Source: UBA4416 sp040387555 (GTDB lineage Bacteria > Bacteroidota > Bacteroidia > B-17B0 > Aurantibacillaceae). Taken from it: a stretch of 64,000 nucleotides of DNA. The stretch covers positions 558,001 through 622,000 of the forward strand of contig JAZKDO010000003.1 of the NCBI GenBank assembly GCA_040387555.1. Reading direction: 5' to 3'. Position 1 is the stretch's first letter. Each line of letters opens with the position of its first letter. The position numbers and the translations under genes are program-made. Of the stretch, positions 26,068-34,373 are shown one piece after another. The notes beneath the pieces were generated by a model. The model saw only the letters and a program-made list of their open reading frames with translations. It was not told the origin of the DNA and searched no databases.

Positions 26068-27729
26068 CTATTTATAAATCAAATTCATCATTTCTTCATC
26101 TTTTCTATACACGTCAATATATAGTTTCAATCCCGTGCTATCTGCGTGAGCGGTATAATACCTTGTATAAATAGGTAATGCCTTTTTTAATTTTATTTTC
26201 CGCTGCACCGGCGTCTTGAAATAAAGCTGTAAACTGTCATGTGTATAATGCAAACTATCATCCCGTACTAAATAATCAGCAAAGTCAACAAAGTTTTCTA
26301 AGCGAATGCATCCATGGCTCTGTGATCGGGAACTGGTTTTAAAATAACGCTTTGAGTTTGTATCGTGAAGATACACTCCAAAAGGATTATGAAAATTAAA
26401 CTTAACTACACCTAAACTGTTTTCTTCACCAATGCGCTGCCTAAACCTTACAGGTAAATAATCTTTGGTATACCGCCTCCATGGAATTTTTGTATAATCC
26501 AATACTTTATCACCTGCGCCTAACACTTCAAAATTCTTTTTTCGGATGTAGGAAGTGTCGCGCTGAACTGCTGGTAAAATTTCTTTTGTTGCAATACTGA
26601 TGGGCACGTTCCAATAGGGGTAAATCAGCATGTGATCTATCTTGCTTTTTAAAATGGGTGTTTGATGATCCGGTTTTCCACACACGATAGCCGATTGCAT
26701 CGCAATGGTATCTTTCTCAAAAACGGTTAGCCAAAACGCGGGAATGTTAATAAAAACATATCTATCCGGAAATTTATTTTCCCAACGCCATCGTTCCATG
26801 GCCATGCAAATCTGCCTGATAATCTTTTCACGGTTATAAGAAAGTGCCTGGGCAGTATATTTACCAATTTTTCCATCCGGTTGAATAAACCATTTTTTTT
26901 GAAATTTATTTAAAGCCTTTGCCAATTTAATACTGTCGTTACCAGTAGCTGCAGTGTCATAAAAGTTTTGTTTAATAAGGCTCTTCACTATAAGTTGTTG
27001 TTTCACTAATGAGTCTTTTTCCGTTACAAATGGAATAGAATCTATTTGATACAACGATTTATTATTTAATATAACGGCTAATTCTTTTTTGAGCATGCGG
27101 TAATTATAAAACTTTGGTTCTAATGAATCCAAAGCAGCCTTTATATTTCCTTTGTTATAGCCCACACGTAACAAACTATCCCAACCCTTATTTAGTTTTG
27201 TAAAATTGGTTTGTAGTAATAGGCTATCGGCATAAAAACGACCTTTGTTGAGATGGGCAGCCATTAAAAAATAGGCATCGCTTAATAACATATCCGCTTT
27301 TATTATAGAGGTAACGTTTATCAGTTCTTTATTTGAATGAATGGAATTAATATGTTTGGTAATTTCCCGTAAATGGTAGTGACTTGGATTTAAACCATAA
27401 TACACACTTTTTTCAATCAGGTTAATTAAGCTAGCTCCCTTTTTATTAAGGGTTGATTCATTGAACCAAAGAGGGTTCGTTGAATAAAGTTCCTTGTAAT
27501 AACGAAAGCAGGATAAGTGAAGTGAATCAATGACTAAAACGGTATCTCTTTGCAGATAGGAGGACACGAGAACGCTAATTTCTTTTTTCAGGTCTTGTGG
27601 TTCACAAACTTTTACTGTTTTTATTTCATCCCCGTTTGAGCAGGACGAAAAAGTGAAAAGGCATACTATAAAAAAAAATAAGCTCACCCTACTTTTCAAG
27701 GATGAGCTTATTCTTAAGGAATTAATCAT
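26068..27729 (-). CDS. L,D-transpeptidase (YcbB/LdtD-like) lipoprotein
   Basis: Up to 553 residues. The N-terminal signal ends in the lipobox FTFSSC. A scaffold domain is followed by a peptidoglycan-binding-like segment (KALNKFQKKWFIQPDGKIGKYTAQAL) and a YkuD catalytic domain with the active-site motif SQSHGCIRLENFVDFADYL (Cys nucleophile). It makes 3-3 cross-links or anchors proteins in the cell wall. The ATG at 27729 lies 3 bp after the stop of the upstream T9SS gene, but a strong terminator spans codons 6-20. A TTG at 27699 would give the compact lipoprotein signal MKSRVSLFFFIVCLFTFSSC. The true start is therefore uncertain. Confidence 0.88.
   Translation of the reverse strand: MINSLRISSSLKSRVSLFFFIVCLFTFSSCSNGDEIKTVKVCEPQDLKKEISVLVSSYLQRDTVLVIDSLHLSCFRYYKELYSTNPLWFNESTLNKKGASLINLIEKSVYYGLNPSHYHLREITKHINSIHSNKELINVTSIIKADMLLSDAYFLMAAHLNKGRFYADSLLLQTNFTKLNKGWDSLLRVGYNKGNIKAALDSLEPKFYNYRMLKKELAVILNNKSLYQIDSIPFVTEKDSLVKQQLIVKSLIKQNFYDTAATGNDSIKLAKALNKFQKKWFIQPDGKIGKYTAQALSYNREKIIRQICMAMERWRWENKFPDRYVFINIPAFWLTVFEKDTIAMQSAIVCGKPDHQTPILKSKIDHMLIYPYWNVPISIATKEILPAVQRDTSYIRKKNFEVLGAGDKVLDYTKIPWRRYTKDYLPVRFRQRIGEENSLGVVKFNFHNPFGVYLHDTNSKRYFKTSSRSQSHGCIRLENFVDFADYLVRDDSLHYTHDSLQLYFKTPVQRKIKLKKALPIYTRYYTAHADSTGLKLYIDVYRKDEEMMNLIYK
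27670..27712 (-). terminator. Intrinsic terminator inside the start of the L,D-transpeptidase gene
   Basis: On the minus strand AATAAGCTCATCCT, 8-base loop, AGGGTGAGCTTATT form a 14-position stem with a single G-T wobble, followed by nine T. It begins 20 bases after the stop of the T9SS gene at 27733 and lies within the coding region of the next gene. Confidence 0.8.
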
Positions 27730-27732
27730 AAA

Positions 27733-28731
27733 TTATTTACTGACAGTAAATTTACCGGTTGTAAGCACTTGGTTGTTCTTGTCGCTAATCAGATACATAT
27801 AAACTCCACCGGCAAAATTTCCGGCATTCATTTTTGATTTACCGTTTTCAATCATCTCTGTAGCCATCATCTTACCGGTAAGATCATAAACCATTACTTT
27901 GGAAGCTTCCAGGCTGGCGGTAGAGAAATTAATAAAGGACGAAGTGGGGTTAGGGAAAACCGTTAGTTGAATGTCTGTTTTAGAAGATTCTGTAACACCT
28001 ACCACGCTATAATTTGGTTGAACATAAACAACAGTTTGTGTACTGGTTGGTTGTGCGATGGCGTTAATTGTAGATGTTTGAATTGAAAATAGAGGAGCTT
28101 TGGAAGCACTGATAGAGTAATAATCATAATTTGATAGGTAAACAGTGGCTATAGAAGCAGTGAGGGTTTGTGTAGTTACTACTCTAATAACATCTGTAAA
28201 CGTTTTTCCTGGAAGAACTAGTGTACCTGTGGCATCTGCTTTTACCATGCAACTGCCGGTAAAATTTTGCGAAAAACCGGAGATCGTAACCGTGCCATTT
28301 GTTGTGGATGTAGTGCTGGTATTTAAGCTCATTGGATATACTGCATAAATAGCTGGTGAAGCATAAATAGCACTGATAGCATAAGAGTTAATAACAAGAT
28401 CGCCACCATAGTATTTGTTTGTTGAAGCATTTGTGTTATAATAGGATACATCGGTGGTAGATGAATAAACAGCCACGTTGGTGGCGGGGTAAAAAGGGTT
28501 AGTTGGATTAGTATTGGTAGTAGAGTACGTTTTTAATCCGTGCATATTAATTGGGTTATACGTCCAGGTTTGTGCGGCTCCTGATGCACCGGAAGTCACT
28601 CCCGTTGAATCACATTGCATTATTTGATACGGAAGGTTATACCAGGCGGGGGCGTGATTTGCATAGGTAAGCGTTTGAGCATTTACAGCCAGCCCAAAAA
28701 AAGCAAATATAACAAGTAGTGTTTTTTTCAT
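27733..28731 (-). CDS. T9SS type A cargo protein of unknown function
   Basis: 332 residues. The ATG at 28731 gives the signal peptide MKKTLLVIFAFFGLAVNAQ; an in-frame ATG at 28755 is excluded because the -7 box (28753-28760) overlaps it. The mature part is rich in Thr, Ser, Asn and Tyr (YNTNASTNKYYGGDLVINSY), with no recognised catalytic domain. The end carries a T9SS type A sorting domain (VFPNPTSSFINFST, GKMMATEM, GVYMYLI and the basic end GKFTVSK). Probably exported and attached to the surface. It has a textbook promoter and its own terminator. Confidence 0.82.
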   Translation of the reverse strand: MKKTLLVIFAFFGLAVNAQTLTYANHAPAWYNLPYQIMQCDSTGVTSGASGAAQTWTYNPINMHGLKTYSTTNTNPTNPFYPATNVAVYSSTTDVSYYNTNASTNKYYGGDLVINSYAISAIYASPAIYAVYPMSLNTSTTSTTNGTVTISGFSQNFTGSCMVKADATGTLVLPGKTFTDVIRVVTTQTLTASIATVYLSNYDYYSISASKAPLFSIQTSTINAIAQPTSTQTVVYVQPNYSVVGVTESSKTDIQLTVFPNPTSSFINFSTASLEASKVMVYDLTGKMMATEMIENGKSKMNAGNFAGGVYMYLISDKNNQVLTTGKFTVSK

Positions 28732-28752
28732 ATGGTTTGTTTTTAATTTATT

Positions 28753-28783
28753 CAAATGTATTTAATTTACTAAAGGTTTCAAA
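28753..28783 (-). promoter_or_regulatory. Consensus Bacteroidota promoter of the T9SS cargo gene
   Basis: On the minus strand TTTG (28780-28783), 19 bp, TACATTTG (28753-28760). Both boxes and the spacing match the known TTTG/TAnnTTTG promoter. The ATG is 21 bases downstream. Confidence 0.75.
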
Positions 28784-29010
28784 ATTAATATGTTGCTAGT
28801 CTGATTTTATGTGAATTATCATTCAATAAGTAGATGCGTAACATCTCAAAATCACGGAGACAAAAATACGCCAATAAAAGCCACTCTCTATAAGATGGTT
28901 GCGTTTGCTTCGATTTGCTTCATTTTGAATATAACTGCATAGAAAATCACTAGTTCACACCTATCGGAGACATGAAATCTGCTCCTTAGATGTTAGAGGA
29001 TACTAGGGAG

Positions 29011-29053
29011 ATACTCCGTAGATACTCCGTAGATACTCCGTATATACTCCGTG
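29011..29053. repeat. 11-bp tandem repeat, about four units
   Basis: ATACTCCGTAG twice, then ATACTCCGTAT and a partial ATACTCCGTG, head to tail, with a degenerate unit just before. The unit of 11 bp is one helical turn. Confidence 0.85.
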
Positions 29054-29056
29054 TTT

Positions 29057-29301
29057 AGTTCGACTTTCTGTAGAAATAGTTTCAGGTAAAAATGGCGACT
29101 AAATTCGAAGAACAAACTTTGTAATAGTGTCTCTCATGCGCTGAGGTTTTCTAAGCGCCCTATGATCACTGAGCATGTCGAAGTGAGTTCGGTTTTCTGT
29201 AGAAATAGTTTCCCGTAAAAATGGAAACTAAATTCGGAGAACAAACTTGGTAATAATGCCGCTCGTGCGCTGAGGCTCTCGAAGCGCCCTATGGTCAATG
29301 A
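29057..29301. repeat. Two direct copies of a 116-bp element
   Basis: Copy 1 (29057-29172) and copy 2 (29186-29301) align without gaps with 17 differences (99/116 identical). They are separated by 13 bp containing CATGTCGAAGTG. Conserved cores are CTGTAGAAATAGTTTC, GTAAAAATGG, ACTAAATTCG and TGCGCTGAGG. No coding sense is seen. Confidence 0.85.
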
Positions 29302-29347
29302 TGCTCCCAAAGCACGCACCTCGCAACCACCATACATGGACCCAATT

Positions 29348-30751
29348 TTAAAATACCATTTTACCAGGATTAAGAATAAGATTGGGATCAAATAGTTTTT
29401 TTATATTTCTCATAAGCTCCAGTTGGTATTCCGGAAAAACAATTTTTAAATAATCTTTTTGAACTAAACCAATGCCATGTTCGCCACTGATCGTGCCGCC
29501 TAATTTCTTGCAGAGTTCAAATATTTCAATAATACCTTTGGGTAGTTCTGTATCCCAAACTATATCTGATAAATCACCTTTTATAATATTCACATGCAGG
29601 TTGCCATCGCCGGCATGTCCATAGCAAACACTTTTAAAACCGTATTTGTTTCCAATCTCTTTCACACCCTTTAATAACTTTGGTAATTCTGCTCTTGGAA
29701 CCACAGTATCTTCTTCTTTGTATACAGAATTGCTTTTCACCGCTTCACCAACTTTACGACGGATTTTCCAAAGTGCAGATTTTTGCTCAGCACTGTCAGC
29801 CATTAAAATTTCATCACAACCATGTTCCATCATAATATGACTGATGGTTTCGCAATCGTTAAATAAAACATCCATATTATTTCCATCCACTTCAATTAAT
29901 AGAAGTGCTTGCCATTCTGGTTTAATCGTAAAATTTACTTCTCCGGCATATTTAATACTCCAGTCAATGGCATCACGCTCCATAAATTCCATAGCGCTTG
30001 GCGTAATACCGGCCATAAACGTGGCACCAACGGCTTCGCAAGCTTTTTCAGCCGATTCAAAAGGCACCAGCATTAGTAGATCATGTTTTGGTAATGGAAT
30101 TAATTTAAACACTATTTTGGTGATGATTCCAAGCGTTCCTTCACTTCCAACCATCAGGTGAGTTAAGTTATATCCTGTAGAATATTTTAATGTATTAGCA
30201 CCCGTCCATATAATATCCCCATTAGGCAAAACCATCTCAATATTCAAAACATAATCACGCGTAGTGCCATATTTTACTGCTTTAGGGCCACCGCTACTGT
30301 GCGCAACGTTACCTCCCAACGAACAACTACCCCAACTTGCAGGATCCGGTGGATAAAATAATCCGAGCTTTTTTACTTCTTCCTGAAATATATAATTGAT
30401 CACACCTGGTTCCACTGTTGCCTGTAAATTTCTCTCATCAATTTGCAGTATCTTATTGAACCGTTCCATACTGATAATAATTCCTCCATGAATTGGCAAT
30501 GCGCCTCCACTCAAACCTGTACCGGCACCACGTGCTGTCACTGAAACTTTTTGACTGTTGGCAAATTTCATGATCTCCGAAATTTGTTGAATGGTTTTCG
30601 GCCGCACAACAACTTCAGGTTTATAAATTAAATCTTCCGTTTCATCTTGCCCGTATTTTTCAAGATTGTCATTATCTGTTAAAACATCTTCGGAATCGAG
30701 GAGCTTCTTTAAGAAATTAATATGGTCGGTATTTATTTTTGTATAAGACAT
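29348..30751 (-). CDS. FAD-linked oxidase, GlcD/D-lactate dehydrogenase-like
   Basis: 467 residues. The VAO/PCMH-type FAD-binding domain carries VVVRPKTIQQISEIMKFAN, ARGAGTGLSGGALPIHGGI, PPDPASWGSCSLGGNVAHSS and VGSEGTLGIITKIVFKL. The C-terminal FAD-oxidase domain carries YGHAGDGNLHVNI and SGEHGIGLVQKDYL. Family members oxidise glycolate, D-lactate or other 2-hydroxy acids and pass electrons to quinones or cytochromes. No partner subunits (GlcE/GlcF) are adjacent, so it may act alone. It follows prmA by 7 bp and is probably co-transcribed with it. Confidence 0.9.
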   Translation of the reverse strand: MSYTKINTDHINFLKKLLDSEDVLTDNDNLEKYGQDETEDLIYKPEVVVRPKTIQQISEIMKFANSQKVSVTARGAGTGLSGGALPIHGGIIISMERFNKILQIDERNLQATVEPGVINYIFQEEVKKLGLFYPPDPASWGSCSLGGNVAHSSGGPKAVKYGTTRDYVLNIEMVLPNGDIIWTGANTLKYSTGYNLTHLMVGSEGTLGIITKIVFKLIPLPKHDLLMLVPFESAEKACEAVGATFMAGITPSAMEFMERDAIDWSIKYAGEVNFTIKPEWQALLLIEVDGNNMDVLFNDCETISHIMMEHGCDEILMADSAEQKSALWKIRRKVGEAVKSNSVYKEEDTVVPRAELPKLLKGVKEIGNKYGFKSVCYGHAGDGNLHVNIIKGDLSDIVWDTELPKGIIEIFELCKKLGGTISGEHGIGLVQKDYLKIVFPEYQLELMRNIKKLFDPNLILNPGKMVF

Positions 30752-30758
30752 TTTAAAT

Positions 30759-31583
30759 TTATTTTTTTAATTTAATAACAGCCCATTCATTTTTCGAATA
30801 GCTGTCTTCAAATGCAAATCCAATACGTTGCGCTAGTGATTTTAATTCTTCTACATCTGCTGTGAAAAAACCACTCAGTAATAAATTACCTCCTGTTTTA
30901 AGACAGGAAAAATAAGCTGGCATATCTTTCTTTAATACATTCTTATTTATGTTTGCTAAAATAATATCAAACGATTCTTCTGTAGGTAATAAAGAGGCAT
31001 CTCCCTTTTTAAATTCAATATCAGATGCATCATTAATACCTGCATTTTCAATAGAGTTTTCAATGCTCCAGTCATCGATATCTATTCCCAAAATTTTTGT
31101 GGCTCCAAGTTGTTTTGCCAGAATGGCTAAAATGCCGGTGCCACATCCCATATCCAAAACGCTGCGATCTTTGAAATCCAGGCTGAACATGGTTTTGCTA
31201 ACCAGCCAGGTGGTATCATGATGCCCTGTTCCAAAACTCATTTTTGGGGTAATGATAATATCATGCTTGGCGGTATCTGATTTTGGATGAAAATGTGCAC
31301 GTATACAAACAAGATCGTCCACATAAACAGGATGGAAGCTTTTTTCCCATTCTTCATTCCAGTTGGTTTTAGGAATAAGGGTTCGCACATAGGTAAAAGA
31401 AAAATCAGCAAAGCCGATTTCTTTTACAAGACTTTCATTATCTAATTCTTCTTGTATGTATGCTTCAACCCCTGATTCATTTTGTGTAAAGCTTTCGAAA
31501 CCTAAATCTGCCAGTAAGGCAATTAAAATATCTGAACCTGGTTCGGGGGGGGAAATCGTAAACGAATATTGTATATAATCCAT
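30759..31583 (-). CDS. prmA: Ribosomal protein L11 methyltransferase
   Basis: 274 residues. SAM-dependent methylation of ribosomal protein L11. The N-terminal substrate-binding domain is followed by the Rossmann methyltransferase, with motif I VLDMGCGTGILAI, ILGIDIDDWSIENS, and the post-motif DIILANINKNVL that carries the N-x-N active-site pattern. The segment MSFGTGHHDTTWLV is typical of PrmA. A TACCTTTA box ends 4 bases before the ATG. First gene of a two-gene operon with the FAD-linked oxidase. Confidence 0.94.
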   Translation of the reverse strand: MDYIQYSFTISPPEPGSDILIALLADLGFESFTQNESGVEAYIQEELDNESLVKEIGFADFSFTYVRTLIPKTNWNEEWEKSFHPVYVDDLVCIRAHFHPKSDTAKHDIIITPKMSFGTGHHDTTWLVSKTMFSLDFKDRSVLDMGCGTGILAILAKQLGATKILGIDIDDWSIENSIENAGINDASDIEFKKGDASLLPTEESFDIILANINKNVLKKDMPAYFSCLKTGGNLLLSGFFTADVEELKSLAQRIGFAFEDSYSKNEWAVIKLKK

Positions 31584-31587
31584 GCGC

Positions 31588-31595
31588 TAAAGGTA
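31588..31595 (-). promoter_or_regulatory. TACCTTTA -7-like box of prmA
   Basis: TAnnTTTG with final A on the minus strand, ending 4 bases before the prmA ATG. Confidence 0.45.
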
Positions 31596-31664
31596 TGGAT
31601 TAAGAATTATGTGTGATTAAGAAAAATTGCGTTTTATGAAATGATGATTTTTAATTTCTTGTGC

Positions 31665-31702
31665 AAAAAAAAGCCATCTGCTTGCTAGCGGATGGCTTTT
31701 TT
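31665..31702 (-). terminator. Intrinsic terminator after the small lipoprotein genes
   Basis: GCCATCTGC, loop TTGCTA, GCGGATGGC with one wobble pair, flanked by A and T runs (eight A, six T). It is 16 bp beyond the stop of the gene at 31719. It may work in both directions. Confidence 0.8.
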
Positions 31703-31718
31703 AAATGATGACTTAAAA

Positions 31719-32060
31719 TTATTTTAAATCACAAGTTGAAGTTGTAACATCAGTTTCAGTTCTTGTATATGAACTTGAACCGCTTCCGCCTTGATAAACT
31801 TGCGTATCTGTGCTAGTAGCACTATAACAACCGTTTTTTCTTTTAGCATCTTTCTTTTTCATTTTGTCAGTTGTAAGAGTGCTTGACCCAGAAGAACTAG
31901 ACGTGGTAGTATTATCTACAAAAAAAGTTGTGTTAGTATCGTAATCAGTAAAAGTAGAGTTTGTCATTGTATATGTACAAGTACAAGTTCTTGCTTTACG
32001 ACAAGATGCTGCGAATAAGCTTAAGCTAATAACAGCAGAAAGTATAATTATTTTTTTCAT
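31719..32060 (-). CDS. Small Ser/Thr-rich lipoprotein with conserved Cys (paralogue A)
   Basis: 113 residues. The lipobox MKKIIILSAVISLSLFAASC puts the lipid Cys at about 20. The mature protein begins RKARTCTCTYT, has a long Ser/Thr/Asp-rich middle, a KKKDAKRKNGC segment and ends STCDLK. The same order of Cys residues and the KMKKKDAK motif occur in the next gene, so the two are tandem paralogues. No known function. The pattern C(K/R)K-x-RTC-x-C suggests a small disulfide-bonded surface or periplasmic lipoprotein. Similar short lipoproteins beginning CKKxxxCxC are common in Bacteroidota genomes. Confidence 0.75.
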   Translation of the reverse strand: MKKIIILSAVISLSLFAASCRKARTCTCTYTMTNSTFTDYDTNTTFFVDNTTTSSSSGSSTLTTDKMKKKDAKRKNGCYSATSTDTQVYQGGSGSSSYTRTETDVTTSTCDLK

Positions 32061-32086
32061 TTTATAGTGTTTTATTTGTTATTAGA

Positions 32087-32344
32087 TTATTTTAATTTGC
32101 AATCAGATACATTGGTTGATGTAGTTGAAGTACCACCGCTTGTTGTATTAGTAGACATGTAAGTGTCTTTAGTACATAAGTATTTAGCATCGCTTTTTTT
32201 AACCTTTGTAAGAACTGTAGAACTTGTGTGAGTAACATTTGTTGATCCACTGTTTGTGTAAGTACACTCGCATGTTCTGTCTTTTTTGCAAGAAGCAAAA
32301 GATGCAACAGTAACAACTGATGCTAATAAAATAATTTTTTTCAT
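32087..32344 (-). CDS. Small Ser/Thr-rich lipoprotein with conserved Cys (paralogue B)
   Basis: 85 residues. The signal MKKIILLASVVTVASFASC is followed by KKDRTCECTYT, a Thr/Ser-rich stretch, KKSDAKYLC and the end SDCKLK. It is the shorter paralogue of the gene 26 bp downstream. Cys positions (lipid Cys, RTCxC pair, one central, one near the end) are shared. A promoter with good spacing lies upstream at 32368-32400, so the pair probably forms one transcript that ends at 31665. Function unknown. Confidence 0.75.
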   Translation of the reverse strand: MKKIILLASVVTVASFASCKKDRTCECTYTNSGSTNVTHTSSTVLTKVKKSDAKYLCTKDTYMSTNTTSGGTSTTSTNVSDCKLK

Positions 32345-32367
32345 TTTTTTGATTTTTAAGTTTGCTG

Positions 32368-32400
32368 TAAAAGTAACCTAATTTTCGACATAAACTCAAA
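32368..32400 (-). promoter_or_regulatory. Promoter of the small lipoprotein pair
   Basis: On the minus strand TTTG (32397-32400), 21 bp, TACTTTTA (32368-32375). The -7 box differs from consensus only in the final base. The ATG is 23 bases downstream. Confidence 0.55.
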
Positions 32401-32438
32401 TAAAAAAATTTATAACAACAAAAATAATAGATAAAAAC

Positions 32439-33194
32439 CTAAAAAGAATCGATTATTTGGCAAAAATCATCGACTTTTAACGACGCACCCCCTATTAGGC
32501 CACCGTCTACGTCTGCACATTGAAATAATTCTGAAGCATTTTGGGCATTACAACTTCCACCGTATAAAATTGGAACATTGCCCGCAATACCCGAATCGTA
32601 GAGGTCGCAAACAATGGAACGAATAAAAGCATGCATTTCCTGAGCTTGTGCGGCACTGGCTGTTTCTCCGGTTCCAATAGCCCAAACTGGCTCATAAGCC
32701 AGAATAAATTGCGAAAAATCTGTAATTGAAAATTGTGAGAGAACTGTTGTTAATTGCTCCGTGATTATTTTAAAGTGACTCTCTGATTTACGTTCCTCTA
32801 ATGTTTCTCCAATACAATAAATTGGTATGAGATTGTTCTTAAGCGCTTCAGTGATCTTTAAAATAAAATCCTCGCTTTTTTCTTTAAAAAATTGCCTTCT
32901 TTCGCTATGACCTACAATAACATATTTACAGCCAACAGATTGAAGCATACCGGCACTCACTTCACCTGTAAAAGCGCCACTTGTATTAGTATGGCAATTT
33001 TGTGCTCCGGTATAAAAACCCGGGTGGTTTGCTACAAGTTGTGTAATAGACTCTATATAAGGAAAAGGGGGAATTATGATTTTAGTTATATTGGAATTAA
33101 CCTCTTTATTTAAAATCATCTGCACAAGAGCTTTAGCTTCTTCAAACGATTTATTCATTTTCCAGTTACCTGCAACTATTTTTTGTCTATTCAT
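32439..33194 (-). CDS. tpiA: Triose-phosphate isomerase
   Basis: Interconverts dihydroxyacetone phosphate and glyceraldehyde 3-phosphate in glycolysis. The 251 residues form a TIM barrel with the active-site Lys in VAGNWKMN, His in VIVGHSERR, the catalytic Glu in LAYEPVWAIGTG with the flexible loop, and the phosphate site LYGGSCNAQNASE and DVDGGLIGGASLK. The ATG overlaps the stop codon of the upstream ABC permease gene (TAATG), so translation is probably coupled. Confidence 0.96.
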   Translation of the reverse strand: MNRQKIVAGNWKMNKSFEEAKALVQMILNKEVNSNITKIIIPPFPYIESITQLVANHPGFYTGAQNCHTNTSGAFTGEVSAGMLQSVGCKYVIVGHSERRQFFKEKSEDFILKITEALKNNLIPIYCIGETLEERKSESHFKIITEQLTTVLSQFSITDFSQFILAYEPVWAIGTGETASAAQAQEMHAFIRSIVCDLYDSGIAGNVPILYGGSCNAQNASELFQCADVDGGLIGGASLKVDDFCQIIDSF

Positions 33195-34270
33195 TATTTA
33201 ACTCTAACTCTAGGGTCTAACACTCCATAAGCAATATCTACGAAAATATTGGTTACAACAAATATAGTAGCAAAGATTATAGTTGCACCCATAACCACTG
33301 GCAGGTCATTTTTGGTTAAAGCTTCAAAAACTTCATAACCAATTCCTTTCCAACTAAAAATGTATTCAACAAAAACAGCGCCTGCCATCAGTCCTGCAAA
33401 CCATCCTGAAATGGCAGTAATTACAGGGTTTAAGGCATTTTTCAAGGCGTGTTTCATAATTACGGCGTACATGCTTAAGCCTTTTGCTTTTGCCGTCCTT
33501 ATGTAATCCTGGCTCATAACATCTAACAAAGAACTTCTCATTAATTGCACTACAATAGCTAATGGACGTATGCCTAGAGTAATGGCTGGAAGAATTAAAT
33601 TTTTTAATTTAAGTTTTTCACCATCCCATACATCAATGTCGTATAAGCTTCCGGTGGGAGAAAGTCCGGTGTAATCACCAAGCACATATCCAAATAACCA
33701 GGCGATGATCAGACCAACAAAAAATGAAGGGGCTGCCATTCCTAAAACCGCAAGAATTAACGACATTCGGTCATAAAATGTGTTTTGTCGGATAGCGCTG
33801 ATAATTCCAAGAAAAATACCAATAATAGATGCAATAATTATAGAAGTAAATGCCAATACCGCTGTTTCGGGTAATGTTTCAATAATAATATCCGAAACAC
33901 GTCTTTTAGTAATATATGACCGCCTTAAATAAGGAAGTTTTACTACAACGGATTTATTGGAACCAATGGTAAACGCCGGCAACCAGTTATATTTTTCAGG
34001 ACTTAAAAACCAGTGACTTTTGTTATTCATGTTATTGTGAATGGAGATAGGCGATAGGTCGTTCAGATACATGGCGTATTGTTCTAATACCGGCCTGTCG
34101 GTGCCAAGATCTTTATGAATGGCTTCAATCGCATCTTTATTAGCCCTTTGTCCTAGCATAATGGTTGCAGGGTCGCCGGGTAATACATTAAATAAAAAAA
34201 AGATTACAGTTATTACACCGTATAAAACGAAAAAACCATATAATATTTTTTTTGTAACGTATTTTATCAC
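33194..34270 (-). CDS. ABC transporter permease, DppB/OppB type
   Basis: 358 residues. MIKYVTKKILYGFFVLYGVITVIFFLFNVLPGDPA is the typical start of dipeptide/oligopeptide permease B subunits. A periplasmic loop of about 80 residues is followed by five transmembrane helices and the coupling motif at GIRPLAIVVQLMRSSLLDVMSQDYIRTAKAKGLS (EAA-like). It ends in DIAYGVLDPRVRVK. In Opp/Dpp systems it works with a C-type permease, two ATPases and a binding protein. None of these lies within this window, so the partners must be encoded elsewhere. It overlaps tpiA by one base. Confidence 0.9.
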   Translation of the reverse strand: MIKYVTKKILYGFFVLYGVITVIFFLFNVLPGDPATIMLGQRANKDAIEAIHKDLGTDRPVLEQYAMYLNDLSPISIHNNMNNKSHWFLSPEKYNWLPAFTIGSNKSVVVKLPYLRRSYITKRRVSDIIIETLPETAVLAFTSIIIASIIGIFLGIISAIRQNTFYDRMSLILAVLGMAAPSFFVGLIIAWLFGYVLGDYTGLSPTGSLYDIDVWDGEKLKLKNLILPAITLGIRPLAIVVQLMRSSLLDVMSQDYIRTAKAKGLSMYAVIMKHALKNALNPVITAISGWFAGLMAGAVFVEYIFSWKGIGYEVFEALTKNDLPVVMGATIIFATIFVVTNIFVDIAYGVLDPRVRVK

Positions 34271-34373
34271 AATCGGGAGAAATTCTTTAATCTGCTAAGT
34301 AAATAAAATATTTCAGTATATAAAATATTTTAGGCGAAATTTAAACATTATGAGTAGCATTAAAATTTTAAGG

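Larger units (their letters stand above)
28784..29347. other. Gene-free stretch with repeats
   Basis: About 560 bp without a credible gene. The first 220 bp show nothing I can name. Then come an 11-bp tandem repeat (29011-29053) and a duplicated 116-bp element (29057-29172 and 29186-29301). An 85-residue minus-strand reading frame (29134-29391) runs through the duplication and into the next gene; its composition and repeated IGRxExLSA segments reflect the DNA repeat, so I do not call it a gene. Confidence 0.7.

Noticed and set aside
29011..29053. CRISPR-like array
   Set aside because: Units are 11 bp, contiguous and without spacers. No cas gene is present.
29134..29391. 85-residue minus-strand reading frame over the 116-bp duplication
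   Set aside because: It overlaps the 3' end of the FAD-linked oxidase gene, has no family signature, and its internal similarity (IGRxExLSA twice) comes from the DNA repeat.
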